A stretch of DNA of 64,000 bases from Paenibacillus massiliensis subsp. panacisoli DSM 21345 (GTDB lineage: Bacteria; Bacillota; Bacilli; Paenibacillales; Paenibacillaceae). Under the pieces are notes generated by a model, which searched no databases, was not told the origin of the DNA, and worked only from the letters and a program-made list of their open reading frames with translations. Each line of letters begins with the position of its first letter. Positions within the stretch are counted from its first letter, which is position 1. The DNA is taken from contig NZ_AUFO01000012.1 of the NCBI RefSeq assembly GCF_000426545.1, forward strand, positions 1-64,000, given 5' to 3'. A program made the position numbers and the translations under genes. This document shows positions 43,390-53,018 of the stretch, one piece after another.

Positions 43390-45822
43390 ATGGAACGAGA
43401 TATCGCTCAGTCTGAGGCACATACGACGCTGCATGTTACCGGGATGACCTGTGCGGCTTGTGCCACAAGGATTGAGAAGGGTCTGAACCGTATGGAAGGG
43501 GTCAGTAATGCACGCGTGAATCTGGCTACCGAGCAAGTGACCATTGATTACGTAGCGGGACAGACAGGAATTGGCGAGCTGCGTGGCAAGATCGAAGCTT
43601 TGGGGTATGGAACGGTGACTGAGCAGGCGGATTTTAATATTACGGGCATGACCTGCGCGGCTTGTGCTACCCGGATTGAGAAGGGGCTGTCGCGCTTGCC
43701 TGGAGTAGAGACAGTGAATGTGAATCTTGCGCTCGAAACGGCGCATGTCGAGTATACAGCAGGTGTCCTCGACCGAGCGGGCATCGTAGACAAGGTGCAG
43801 CAGCTAGGGTATGGAGCTATCCCGCAAGGGGAAGGACCTGATCTGTTCGAGCAGCGGCAGCGAGAGACAGCACGTAAGCTATGGAAGTGGGTCATCTCCG
43901 CCGTACTGTCCTTACCCTTGCTGTGGGCCATGGTGGGCCACTTCAGCTTTACGTCCTGGATGTATGTTCCCGAGCTGTTCATGAATCCCTGGTTCCAGCT
44001 GATTCTAGCGACACCTGTCCAGTTCATCATAGGCTGGCAATTCTATGTCGGAGCCTTCAAGGCCCTGCGTAGCGGTAGCGCCAATATGGATGTGCTGGTG
44101 GCACTGGGGACCTCGGCGGCTTACTTCTATAGTCTCTACCTGACCTATCAATCCGTTGGTGCACATGCTCATGGACAGGTCGAAATGTATTATGAGACGA
44201 GTGCTGTCTTGATCACATTGATATTGGTGGGCAAATGGTTCGAGGCTGTCGCCAAAGGACGCTCCTCCAGCGCTATTCGCAGCCTGATGAACCTGCAGCC
44301 GCCTCAGGCACGTGTCTTGCGCGACGGCGAGGAGCTTGAGCTTCCGGTGGAGCAGATTGTCCCCGGAGACTTGCTGCTCGTAAGACCGGGAGAGAAAATT
44401 CCGCTTGATGGCACGGTAGAGGAAGGTCGCTCGGCCGTGGATGAATCCATGCTTAGCGGTGAGAGCATTCCAGTCGATAAGCAGGCAGGCGATCCGGTCA
44501 CGGGAGCGACGGTCAACAAGAACGGCTCGCTGAAGGTGCGAGTGACCCGTACCGGGCAAGATACGGCTCTGGCACAGATCATTAAGGTAGTAGAGCAAGC
44601 CCAGAGCTCAAAGGCACCAATTCAGCGTGTTGCCGATGTCATTTCTGGAATTTTCGTACCGATTGTTGTAGGAATCGCCGTATTAACCTTTGTTGTGTGG
44701 TATCTGCTGGTAGCCCCGGGTGATCTGTCTGGTGCGCTGGAGAAGGCTATAGCTGTGCTGGTCATTGCTTGTCCTTGTGCACTTGGGCTCGCAACACCTA
44801 CCTCTATTATGGCAGGCTCCGGACGAGCGGCGGAATATGGCATCCTGTTCAAGGGCGGGGAGCATCTGGAATCGGCTTATCACACCGATGTTGTCGTCTT
44901 TGACAAGACGGGGACGATTACACACGGAAAGCCTGAGCTAACAGATACTATGGCTGCGGATGAGGTGGATGCCACGGATTGGTTAAGTCTACTCGCTGCT
45001 GCTGAGAAGCATTCCGAGCATCCGCTTGCTGAGGCGATTGTGGCGGGGATTGTGGGACGAGGGATTCAGATCCCTGAGGCAGGGGATTTCGAAGGTATTC
45101 CTGGCTACGGCGTCAGAGCTGTCGTAGAAGGCCATGTCGTATATGTGGGCACTCGTAAGCTGATGCAACGGGAGAATGTGTCCATTCCAGGCGCAGCTGC
45201 CGACCAAATGAAGGCATTCGAGCGTGCAGGCAAGACCGCGATGCTGGTAGCGATTGACGGTGTCTACGCTGGTCAGGTAGCGGTAGCGGATACGATCAAG
45301 AGTACGTCGGCGGAAGCTGTGAAGCGTCTGCAGGCTATGGGCAAAGAGGTCATTATGATTACCGGAGATAATGAGCTGACTGCACGAGCCGTAGCCGTAC
45401 AAGCAGGTATAGCTAACGTACTGGCAGAGGTACTGCCTGAGGAGAAGGCAGCGGAGGTAGCCAAGCTGCGTGAGCAAGGACGTCGCGTAGCCATGGTAGG
45501 TGACGGGATCAATGATGCGCCTGCATTAGCCACGGCGGACATTGGTATCGCCATGGGAACAGGGACAGATGTGGCGATGGAGGCTGCGGATATTACGCTA
45601 ATGCAAGGCAATCTGAACAGTGTGCCTGATGCGATGGACATGAGCAGGCGTACCATGCGCAATATCAAGCAAAATCTGTTCTGGGCGTTGGCTTACAATG
45701 TTATCGGCATTCCTATTGCAGCACTGGGCTTCCTGGCTCCATGGCTGGCTGGGGCTGCGATGGCCTTCAGCTCCGTCTCCGTTGTCCTGAATGCCCTGCG
45801 ACTGCAACGGGTAAAGCTCTAA
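43390..45822 (+). CDS. copA: copper-exporting P1B-type ATPase CopA
   Basis: 810 residues. Two N-terminal HMA domains (about 15-78 and 83-147), each with [15 protein letters not shown], eight membrane helices, transmembrane CPC motif at residues 461-463 ([11 protein letters not shown]), phosphorylation Asp505 in [11 protein letters not shown] motif SEHPLAEAI, and hinge [10 protein letters not shown]. This is a Cu(I) efflux ATPase. GGAGG lies before the ATG. The two HMA domains are almost identical around the metal site, suggesting a rather recent internal duplication or gene conversion. Confidence 0.96.
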   Translation: MERDIAQSEAHTTLHVTGMTCAACATRIEKGLNRMEGVSNARVNLATEQVTIDYVAGQTGIGELRGKIEALGYGTVTEQADFNITGMTCAACATRIEKGLSRLPGVETVNVNLALETAHVEYTAGVLDRAGIVDKVQQLGYGAIPQGEGPDLFEQRQRETARKLWKWVISAVLSLPLLWAMVGHFSFTSWMYVPELFMNPWFQLILATPVQFIIGWQFYVGAFKALRSGSANMDVLVALGTSAAYFYSLYLTYQSVGAHAHGQVEMYYETSAVLITLILVGKWFEAVAKGRSSSAIRSLMNLQPPQARVLRDGEELELPVEQIVPGDLLLVRPGEKIPLDGTVEEGRSAVDESMLSGESIPVDKQAGDPVTGATVNKNGSLKVRVTRTGQDTALAQIIKVVEQAQSSKAPIQRVADVISGIFVPIVVGIAVLTFVVWYLLVAPGDLSGALEKAIAVLVIACPCALGLATPTSIMAGSGRAAEYGILFKGGEHLESAYHTDVVVFDKTGTITHGKPELTDTMAADEVDATDWLSLLAAAEKHSEHPLAEAIVAGIVGRGIQIPEAGDFEGIPGYGVRAVVEGHVVYVGTRKLMQRENVSIPGAAADQMKAFERAGKTAMLVAIDGVYAGQVAVADTIKSTSAEAVKRLQAMGKEVIMITGDNELTARAVAVQAGIANVLAEVLPEEKAAEVAKLREQGRRVAMVGDGINDAPALATADIGIAMGTGTDVAMEAADITLMQGNLNSVPDAMDMSRRTMRNIKQNLFWALAYNVIGIPIAALGFLAPWLAGAAMAFSSVSVVLNALRLQRVKL

Positions 45823-46007
45823 GGTGAAAATGCCATCACGGGTTGAAGCTTCGGTGTTATATCTCCAAATCTGGGCACTACCATGCGTCACATATAGAAT
45901 CTCTAATATTGATGTGTACTACCGCAAGGTGTACTATCGCAAATAAATTTATATCATAATAAGCTCTTCTTAGATATTGATGTCTTGATATGTAGGAGGA
46001 GTAGATC

Positions 46008-46997
46008 ATGAATAAAAGAATTACAGATTTCGAAAGTCTGATTAAAAAAGACTATGGCAATATTGCAGGGATCGTGGTGATGCAAGGCGGCGAAAAGGTA
46101 TACGAAGGTTATTTTGACGGCTATACCGCTGACGATAGCATTCATATTGCCTCGGTGACCAAGAGCATTGTTTCCGCACTGATTGGCATTGCCCTGGATA
46201 AAGGCGATATTGAAAGCATAGACCAGAAGGTATTGGATTTTTTTCCTGATTACAAGGTCAAACGCGGTGAAAAAACGATATTGAATGTCACAGTTAAACA
46301 TATGCTAACCATGACAGCACCGTATAAGTACAAGTCAGAGCCATATACAAAGGTCTATACAAGCGATGATTGGACAAAAGCTGCGCTGGACTTGTTGGGC
46401 GGTAAGAGCGGTCTTGGAGAGTTTAAATATTCCACCATCGGTATACAGATTTTGTCAGGGATTATCGCAAATGCAACCGGCCAACCTGTGCTTGATTTCG
46501 CCGCGGAAAATCTGTTTGAACCACTTGGAATCAAAGCACCCGATAATGCGATTGTTCACTGCAAAGAAGAGTATTTTTCTTTTCTTAAGGATAGATATGT
46601 TCGTGGTTGGGTGGTGGATCCGAAAGGCACGAACACCGCTGGTTGGGGACTAACCTTAACGCCACGGGATATGGCGAAGATCGGTCAGCTATACTTGAAT
46701 GAAGGATTTTGGAACGGAAAACAACTATTATCCTCAGAATGGATCAAGGACAGTACCAAAGAAAGCAGTCGGTGGGGAGAGCGGCCATACGGTTATTTAT
46801 GGTGGATTGTTGACAACAAGGGACTTGGTTGTTATGCAGCCTTGGGCGACGGTGGAAATGCGATTTTCGTAAATACTGAGAAGAAAATAGTAATTACTAT
46901 CGCTTCTCGTTTTATGCCACGCGCGAAAAACAGAATTGAATTGATAGAAGAGCATATTATACCGTTATTTGAGGATAATCAGTTTGTTGTTAGATAA
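46008..46997 (+). CDS. serine hydrolase, beta-lactamase-like fold
   Basis: 329 residues without signal peptide. Class C/serine hydrolase motifs: SxxK as SVTK near residue 49, tyrosine motif YST near 143, and AGWGLTLTPRDMAKIGQL with LGDGGNAIF near the third motif. Probably an esterase or peptidase of the family rather than an antibiotic-degrading enzyme, since it seems cytoplasmic. Its AT-rich codon use differs from flanking genes. GGAGGAG precedes the ATG. Monocistronic. Confidence 0.8.
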   Translation: MNKRITDFESLIKKDYGNIAGIVVMQGGEKVYEGYFDGYTADDSIHIASVTKSIVSALIGIALDKGDIESIDQKVLDFFPDYKVKRGEKTILNVTVKHMLTMTAPYKYKSEPYTKVYTSDDWTKAALDLLGGKSGLGEFKYSTIGIQILSGIIANATGQPVLDFAAENLFEPLGIKAPDNAIVHCKEEYFSFLKDRYVRGWVVDPKGTNTAGWGLTLTPRDMAKIGQLYLNEGFWNGKQLLSSEWIKDSTKESSRWGERPYGYLWWIVDNKGLGCYAALGDGGNAIFVNTEKKIVITIASRFMPRAKNRIELIEEHIIPLFEDNQFVVR

Positions 46998-47134
46998 AAA
47001 AGATATGTTTTGATTGAGAAGGTGCTGACCACCTCATAGCAAGCCGAAGCTCGTAACATCCCGAATAGGGTTGTACGGGCTGTTTGTTATGGTTTTTTAT
47101 ATTTCGTAAATAACATATCATTTTCTGAAAATAG

Positions 47135-47163
47135 TTGACATGTTTCGCCTGAAATCTTATATT
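47135..47163 (+). promoter_or_regulatory. strong sigma-A promoter for the permease-tetR unit
   Basis: TTGACA (47135-47140), 17-base spacer, TATATT (47158-47163). Confidence 0.75.
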
Positions 47164-47177
47164 TTAAATAAAAAATG

Positions 47178-47193
47178 AAACAAACGTTTGTTT
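47178..47193. promoter_or_regulatory. TetR-type operator palindrome
   Basis: AAACAAACGTTTGTTT is a perfect 16-bp palindrome placed at about +8 of the predicted transcript. Its position would block transcription when bound, most likely by the TetR-family protein encoded at 48536. Confidence 0.75.
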
Positions 47194-47211
47194 GAATTCG
47201 GAGGATGAATC

Positions 47212-48375
47212 ATGCTAAATGCTGTTAAGGCATATATGAAAAAACCACAGACTATGATTGGCATCATCACAGCCATCATGTTTCAGATCATTTTTAGTGT
47301 AATCTGGATGACAGCTTATCAAGGTGTTAATGATCGGGCAGATCAATTGCAAGTGGCCCTCGTGGTCGAGGATGAATCCGCGCAAGCTCAGGGGATCGCA
47401 GCACAGTTGAGCAGCAATCTGCCTTTCCAGGTGAAGGAAGGCATGACGCTGGAGGATGCTCAGGCACGTCTGGATGCGCGTGAGGTACAGATGGTCATTG
47501 ATATACCACAAGGCTTTACTTCGCAATTGTCCACACCGGGCGGCCAGGCTGTCATTGGATATACGATTAATGAGGCTAATCCGGTTACGGTGAAGAGCAT
47601 CATGAGCAACGCGGCGGCCTCCATCACAGCTACTGTGAACTCCCAGGCCTCTACGGCCAGTGTAATGGCTCAATTGGTCGAATCAGGTGCGTCACCAGAG
47701 CAAGCCCAGCAGGTAGCTCAGACCTCTGTCCATAAGGTTGGCTCACAGCTTAGCTCGATCCACCCAGTACAGGGAATGAACAATCAGATGGTGCCCATGA
47801 TGCTTGTCCTTGCTTCTTATGTAGGTGTCATGATTATGGGGCTGAATGTGCAGATGGCTACCGGAATGCTCGGTGCTGCGTTCACCTGGTATGAGAAATT
47901 CGGAGCTAGAATCATCATTAACGTGGTTTCTTGCCTCCTGATCGCCTTGATTGGCTCTACGCTGGTCGTCATGCTGGGCGGTCAGGCAGAGCAGGGCTTC
48001 CTGAAGCTGTGGATGTTCCAGGCGTTGTTCGTAGGGACGTTCATGTTCTTTGCCCAGCTCTTTCTCATCGTATTCGGTAGTGCAGGTATGCTCTTCAATA
48101 TTATCGTTCTGTCTTTGCAGCTGGTCTCATCTGGCGCGATGGTACCAAGAGAGCTTCTATCTCCCTTTTATCAAACGATTGGAGAATGGCTTCCTGCCTC
48201 TTATGCTGTGCAGGGGATTACAGCCATTCAATTGGGAGGCATGGGAGCTTCAAAGGCTTCATGGATGCTGCTCTTGATATTGCTCATCTCCTTGCTGATC
48301 GGATGCACGGCCAGTGCACTGCGTGGAGCCAAGGCAAGAGCAGCTACTGCACCAGCGATGAACTCTTCCGTATAG
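47212..48375 (+). CDS. YhgE/Pip-related ABC-2-type permease
   Basis: 387 residues. One N-terminal membrane helix (about 14-36), a large outside domain (about 40-180, VALVVEDESAQAQG, MVIDIPQGFTSQL) and five or six C-terminal helices (195-375). This is the layout of DUF3533/YhgE-type membrane proteins, often next to TetR regulators and linked to export. No ATPase is encoded nearby. GGAGG precedes the ATG. Confidence 0.8.
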   Translation: MLNAVKAYMKKPQTMIGIITAIMFQIIFSVIWMTAYQGVNDRADQLQVALVVEDESAQAQGIAAQLSSNLPFQVKEGMTLEDAQARLDAREVQMVIDIPQGFTSQLSTPGGQAVIGYTINEANPVTVKSIMSNAAASITATVNSQASTASVMAQLVESGASPEQAQQVAQTSVHKVGSQLSSIHPVQGMNNQMVPMMLVLASYVGVMIMGLNVQMATGMLGAAFTWYEKFGARIIINVVSCLLIALIGSTLVVMLGGQAEQGFLKLWMFQALFVGTFMFFAQLFLIVFGSAGMLFNIIVLSLQLVSSGAMVPRELLSPFYQTIGEWLPASYAVQGITAIQLGGMGASKASWMLLLILLISLLIGCTASALRGAKARAATAPAMNSSV

Positions 48376-48535
48376 GACCAGGCTCTGGTTTACAGTGAAT
48401 TGGCCCCATTGTAATGGGAATAACGTAATGTAAGGGGGTCGTAGGCGGTGCAGATTCCATCTGTGCCGCTTACTTGCGTATTGGTCCATAAAGTAACATA
48501 ATACGAGGTAAATATTGCTGTAAGGGGAACGCTGT

Positions 48536-49144
48536 ATGTCATCACTACCAGAGCACAGAGAGCAAGATGTCAAAACACGCATATTGTTAACGGCCAAAAG
48601 CTGCTTCGCCGAGCAGGGATATGATGGGACAAGTGTTAGACAAATCTGTCAGTTGGCAGGAGTCAATGTGTCCATGATATCCTACCATTTTGGAGGCAAG
48701 GAGAAGGTTTATGAGGCCATTTTTGAGTGTTTTCATCATGTGAACCAGCTGAGAGACGTTGACTACGCTGCATACAGTCCAGTCGAGGGTCTCGTGCTCC
48801 TCTTGCGCAGCATTATTGAATCGACCATCCGGGACAAGGAAATGAGTGACATCATTCAGCAAGAGATGACAATGCATTCGGAGCGACAGGAGTATATTCT
48901 CAAGTATTTGTTGCCGATCTGGAAAAGGGTCAAGCAGGTGCTGGAGCGGGGGCGCGAGCAAGGGGTGTTTAACTACCGTTCTCTGAATCAGGCGCTGCTG
49001 CTCGTGCTTCATGCGTCGATCTCCCAGAAGCGGAGAGGACAACTGGAGTCCATTCTTGAGCCGGAGAACTTCTCTCAGGATGAGATTGTGGATCAGACGA
49101 TAGCTTTTATTCTACAAGGATTGGGAGTGAACCCGCATGAATGA
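48536..49144 (+). CDS. TetR-family transcription regulator
   Basis: 202 residues. N-terminal helix-turn-helix (TRILLTAKSCFAEQGYDGTS, VRQICQLAGVNVSMISYHFG) and a C-terminal ligand domain resembling CecR/DUF1956-type regulators. Lies in the unit it presumably controls through 47178-47193. Overlaps the nitroreductase gene by 8 bases. Confidence 0.9.
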   Translation: MSSLPEHREQDVKTRILLTAKSCFAEQGYDGTSVRQICQLAGVNVSMISYHFGGKEKVYEAIFECFHHVNQLRDVDYAAYSPVEGLVLLLRSIIESTIRDKEMSDIIQQEMTMHSERQEYILKYLLPIWKRVKQVLERGREQGVFNYRSLNQALLLVLHASISQKRRGQLESILEPENFSQDEIVDQTIAFILQGLGVNPHE

Positions 49145-49880
49145 TACGATAGCGCTGTTAATGAATCATCGCTCAGTCAGAAAGTTCAAGCCGGAGCCTG
49201 TAACCGAGGAGCAGCTGGTGCAGATCGTCGGAGCCGCCCAGATGGCTTCGACCTCCAGTAATGTGCAGGCCTATACAGCCATTGCCGTCACAGATGATGA
49301 GCTGAAGAGACAGCTTGCCGAGCTGGCAGGAGGACAGGCCTATGTAGCGGAATGCCCAGTATTTCTGGTGTGGTGTGCAGATTTGTACCGTGTACAGCAA
49401 ACTGTGGAATGGCATCAGCCTGAGGCTCAGTCGCAGGTATCCTCTACGGAGAACTATGCTGTTGCTACGATTGATGCGGCCTTGGCTGCACAAAATGCGG
49501 CCATAGCCGCTGAATCCCTTGGACTTGGAATTGTCTATATCGGTGGCATTCGTACGAATATTGCTCAGGTATCCGAGCTGCTCGGCTTGCCAGAGCTTGT
49601 GTATCCAGTCTTCGGCATGTGCATCGGTGTGCCTGACCAAGAGGTCGGCAGCAAACCGCGCTTGCCGCTGTCCGGTGTGCTGCATATGAATGGCTATGAT
49701 CGCGAGCAGTCCAAGGCAGCTGTGAAGCTGTACGACCAGACGATGGTCCAGTACATTACGGAACGCACAGGTGGGCAGCGGACCGCCTCCTGGTCGGAGA
49801 ATATGGCCGCAAGACTCATCAAGCCAACACGGCTGGAGCTGAGGGATTATTTGCATAGCAAAGGATTCATGAAGTTCTAG
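49137..49880 (+). CDS. NADPH-dependent nitroreductase (NfsA/Frp family)
   Basis: 247 residues. FMN-binding motif NHRSVRKFKPEPV at the start, SSNVQAYTAIAV, and ESLGLGIVYIGGIRTN; C-terminal Arg-rich extension as in NfsA/NfrA1-type enzymes. Reduces nitro groups, quinones or flavin with NADPH. Start overlaps tetR, so it is made together with the regulator. Confidence 0.92.
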   Translation: MNDTIALLMNHRSVRKFKPEPVTEEQLVQIVGAAQMASTSSNVQAYTAIAVTDDELKRQLAELAGGQAYVAECPVFLVWCADLYRVQQTVEWHQPEAQSQVSSTENYAVATIDAALAAQNAAIAAESLGLGIVYIGGIRTNIAQVSELLGLPELVYPVFGMCIGVPDQEVGSKPRLPLSGVLHMNGYDREQSKAAVKLYDQTMVQYITERTGGQRTASWSENMAARLIKPTRLELRDYLHSKGFMKF

Positions 49881-49977
49881 AGCCAACTTGCCCCTAGGCC
49901 GATCGAATGCTGTTATGTGAGGCTGCTGCGCCGTGAATCACGGTGCAACAAGCCTGCGCAGCCTTACAGTCCATATC

Positions 49978-50859
49978 TTACAGCCCATATAACCGACAGG
50001 CGTTAGCATGAAGAAGGGCACGGGCCTCCGACTCCTGCATCCCCCGCAGTTTGCTATAGGTGCGTATGACCTCGCTCACCATCCATGGAGAGGTAGTCTG
50101 TCCAGCGAATGGACCTTCGAACGGCCAAGGACCGTCTGTCTCGCTCATGACCAGCTGGGGAGGATATTGGAGTGCCAGCGCCTGGATCTCCTCCTCATAC
50201 ACAATATCGGGTGTGAAAGAGATATAGTATCCATTGGCTGCCATTCGTTGAACGGTCGCGACATCTCCCTTGAACCAGTGAAAATGAGCCTGCTGCACCT
50301 GATGCTTTTCCAGCAGATCGCAGGCAATCTTCGCATCCTCATACACAGCATGGAGAATGATGGGCTTGCGATAACGGGCGGCGAGCATAATGAATTGCTC
50401 TAGCAGCTCAATGTATCCCGTCCGGTCGAACACTTCTCCCTGAGCAGCCTTTTCCTGTGCAAGGTAATAGGGGAGACCGACTTCACCGACAGCAATCATA
50501 TGGTCCTGGTGCTGCTCGATCCAGTGAAATAGCTCCGCCAGTTCGTCTGCTGTCGGCAGAGCTTGCTCAGGGTGATAGCCGAAGGCTGGTAGCACCTTGC
50601 CCGGATATTGCTGTGCCAATGCCAGATTGCTGCGACTGGAGGCGAGATGCATGGACACGGACAGAAGGGCTTGCACGCCTGCAGCTTCCATCTGGCGAAT
50701 CATGTCTACCTGCTGTTCGGGTAAGTATTGATCCAGGTGAATATGTGTATCAATCAAGCTATACTTGGAGGCTGCTGGACTGTTGCCAGCATGAGTGACT
50801 CCAGTGCAGTGCAGGCCAGTGTTAGGCTGCATAGGGGGACGGGATGCTTGTTCACTCAT
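49978..50859 (-). CDS. TatD-family metal-dependent hydrolase
   Basis: 293 residues. TatD motifs: LIDTHIHLDQY (HxH), AVGEVGLPY, PIILHAVYED, HFHWFKGD and MSETDGPWPFEG. The ATG overlaps the stop of the upstream ATPase gene (ATGA), so it is translated with the thiamine-precursor importer. A role there is not obvious; most TatD proteins are nucleases or amidohydrolases. Confidence 0.88.
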   Translation of the reverse strand: MSEQASRPPMQPNTGLHCTGVTHAGNSPAASKYSLIDTHIHLDQYLPEQQVDMIRQMEAAGVQALLSVSMHLASSRSNLALAQQYPGKVLPAFGYHPEQALPTADELAELFHWIEQHQDHMIAVGEVGLPYYLAQEKAAQGEVFDRTGYIELLEQFIMLAARYRKPIILHAVYEDAKIACDLLEKHQVQQAHFHWFKGDVATVQRMAANGYYISFTPDIVYEEEIQALALQYPPQLVMSETDGPWPFEGPFAGQTTSPWMVSEVIRTYSKLRGMQESEARALLHANACRLYGL

Positions 50860-51692
50860 CAGAATCCCCCCTGAGCAAGCTGCACAGATTTCTGTCGTTC
50901 CTCTTTCATCGACAGGGTGAGCTCCTGCTTTAGCCGGGTAAACTCCACTTGCTGCATGATCTCCTCCCGGCGTGGTCGGGCAAAGGGGACATCAACGACA
51001 CGCAGTACCGTAGCAGGACGTGCCGAGAGCACATAGACGCGGTCTGACAGCAGCAATGCTTCCTCAATGCTGTGGGTGATGAACAGGACGGAACGCCGGT
51101 GCCGCTCCCATACGTGCAGCAACCAGCTTTGCATGTCACTGCGGGTCATGGCATCCAGCGCGCTAAATGGCTCATCCAGCAGCATCAGCTCCTGTGGACT
51201 CAGCAATGCCCGCAGGAACGCGGCCCTCTGCTGCATACCCCCTGACAGCATGTGCGGATAGGCATCCGCGAAGGCTTCCAATCCGATCTCGGCCAGCTGC
51301 CGCTTGGCCTCGGCTCGTGACTCAGCTCGCGACTTGGCGCGGTCTTGATTCCGCTGGGCTGGTGCATTATCTTGTCCCATCAGGACATTATCCAGGGTCG
51401 TGAGCCATGGGAAAAGCGCAGGCTGCTGGGGCATGTAGCTGATATGTCCACGTTCGCCCGTTACCTCTGCACCATTCATGAAGATCCGACCCTCCTGCGG
51501 TGTCATGAGTCCCCCGATCATATGAAATAGCGTGCTTTTACCACTACCGGAAGGTCCTACGATGGATACGAACTGTCCTGGCTCCACCGTCAAGGAGAGG
51601 TCCTGTATTACGGGTAGCCATCCACTATGACTGTGGAAGCCGGCGCTAATCCGGTCTACCTGAAGTGCGGCCTGCGGCTGCTCTGTCTTCAT
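50859..51692 (-). CDS. thiZ: ABC transporter ATPase, thiamine precursor uptake (ThiZ-like)
   Basis: 277 residues. Walker [10 protein letters not shown], signature LSGGMQQRAAF, Walker B LMLLDEPFSALD; overall SsuB/TauB class. An Arg/Ala-rich insertion with repeated AKSRAESRAEAKR lies between Walker A and the signature. Assigned to HMP (aminopyrimidine) uptake from the operon context: TPP riboswitch, NMT1-like binding protein, thiamine-binding protein. Confidence 0.85.
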   Translation of the reverse strand: MKTEQPQAALQVDRISAGFHSHSGWLPVIQDLSLTVEPGQFVSIVGPSGSGKSTLFHMIGGLMTPQEGRIFMNGAEVTGERGHISYMPQQPALFPWLTTLDNVLMGQDNAPAQRNQDRAKSRAESRAEAKRQLAEIGLEAFADAYPHMLSGGMQQRAAFLRALLSPQELMLLDEPFSALDAMTRSDMQSWLLHVWERHRRSVLFITHSIEEALLLSDRVYVLSARPATVLRVVDVPFARPRREEIMQQVEFTRLKQELTLSMKEERQKSVQLAQGGF

Positions 51693-51823
51693 ATCTCATT
51701 CCTCCTCGAACCCTCTCACTTCTTTACTCAATCATCACAATGTAGATGTCATGCCAAGGGTACTTATTGCACATCGCTGGCAATTGACCGTTAGCTAAGA
51801 CCGCAAGTTATGAATGGAAGGTA

Positions 51824-52603
51824 TTATTTCTTCTGTGGCTGCCAGCGGACTAGCCATTTCTCCAGCAAGATAATGATCAAGAACATAAGCAGACTCAGCA
51901 TCACAATAATTCCGATGGCTGCGAATACGAGATCAGTACGGTATGCCGCCTTTTGCAACAGCATGTAGTACCCGATTCCCTTGTCTGCGCCGATCCATTC
52001 GGCAATAATGGCACCCATAACACTATAAGTGGCGGCGATTTTAATGCCTGAGAATACCGATGGCAGCGCATGGGGGAGCTCTAATCTGGCAAATATCCGC
52101 AGCCTTCCGGCCCCTGACATTCGCATGTAATTCATCATGGTGCGATCTGTCTGCATGAATCCGTCCATGGCTGCGACAGCAACCGGGAAGAAGCAGACGA
52201 GTGTAATCACCATGAGCTTAGGCAGCAGTCCGAACCCGAACCAGATCATAAGCAACGGGCCGAGCGCAATAATGGGAATATTCTGGCTAAGAATCAGCAA
52301 AGGATACAGCGATGTTTTGAAAAATGGAATCATGTGCAGCACAATGGCAATCAGCAATCCGATTGTTGAACCAATGGCGAAGCCCCCGAGCATCAGCTTG
52401 ACAGTCGCCCAGGTGTGTCCAGCAAGCAGGGCTGACTGAGCTGTCCCTTCGGATATAATCCGAATCGGACTGGGTAACAGCCAAGCCTCAATGTTCAGAA
52501 AGGTCGCTGCCGCCTGCCATAGCGCCAAAAAGAAGAGGACCGCCACAAGTGGCGGCCACACGCGCTGTAGCCAAGAGTTCCGTGAAGGTCCCCTACGGCT
52601 CAT
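51824..52603 (-). CDS. thiX: ABC transporter permease, thiamine precursor uptake (ThiX-like)
   Basis: 259 residues, six membrane helices, SsuC/TauC-type permease with contact loop MNYMRMSGAGRLRIFARLEL. Start codon overlaps the stop of the thiamine-binding protein gene. Followed by a 131-base gap before the ATPase. Confidence 0.87.
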   Translation of the reverse strand: MSRRGPSRNSWLQRVWPPLVAVLFFLALWQAAATFLNIEAWLLPSPIRIISEGTAQSALLAGHTWATVKLMLGGFAIGSTIGLLIAIVLHMIPFFKTSLYPLLILSQNIPIIALGPLLMIWFGFGLLPKLMVITLVCFFPVAVAAMDGFMQTDRTMMNYMRMSGAGRLRIFARLELPHALPSVFSGIKIAATYSVMGAIIAEWIGADKGIGYYMLLQKAAYRTDLVFAAIGIIVMLSLLMFLIIILLEKWLVRWQPQKK

Positions 52604-52893
52604 GGACGATATTTCTCAGTTAGTTGATCCATGCTGATCCCCTTCGGATTATGTGCGATCTTGATCTGAGAGATCACACTGGGGCTGCCCGCCTCGATGA
52701 GGGCGGTGTGCATATCCTTGACCACCTTCAGTAGCTCGTCGATGTTTCCTTCCATCGTAGTCTCCAGCGGATGAACCTCGTGCTTGACGCCGGATTGCTG
52801 GATGACCTCGATAGCACGGTCTACATAAGGGATGGAATCCTCCCCACCGGGAGTCTTGGGAATAACCTGAATGCTAAGCAATGTATCTGCCAT
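52600..52893 (-). CDS. thiamine-binding protein (MTH1187/YkoF-like)
   Basis: 97 residues, DUF77 family: SIQVIPKTPGGEDSIPYVDRAIE, VHPLETTMEGNIDELLKVV. Small ferredoxin-like proteins of this family bind thiamine and are often found with HMP importers. Start at 52893 fits AAGGTGAG upstream; the longer reading begins with GTG. Confidence 0.85.
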   Translation of the reverse strand: MADTLLSIQVIPKTPGGEDSIPYVDRAIEVIQQSGVKHEVHPLETTMEGNIDELLKVVKDMHTALIEAGSPSVISQIKIAHNPKGISMDQLTEKYRP

Positions 52894-53018
52894 GTTAACT
52901 CTCACCTTCTTGGTTGAATTTTATTTCTTGAAACAACATTAGCCTGTCCTGATGTTGACTATACACTAGTGTGTGTCGTTATTGGTCGCCTTGAATGACG
53001 AAATATACGCTGCATTCG

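Noticed and set aside
44005..44598. 197-codon frame antisense to copA, and similar long antisense frames at 15851-16432 and 49173-49886
   Set aside because: All lie inside well-supported genes on the other strand, lack start signals and look compositionally unlike protein.
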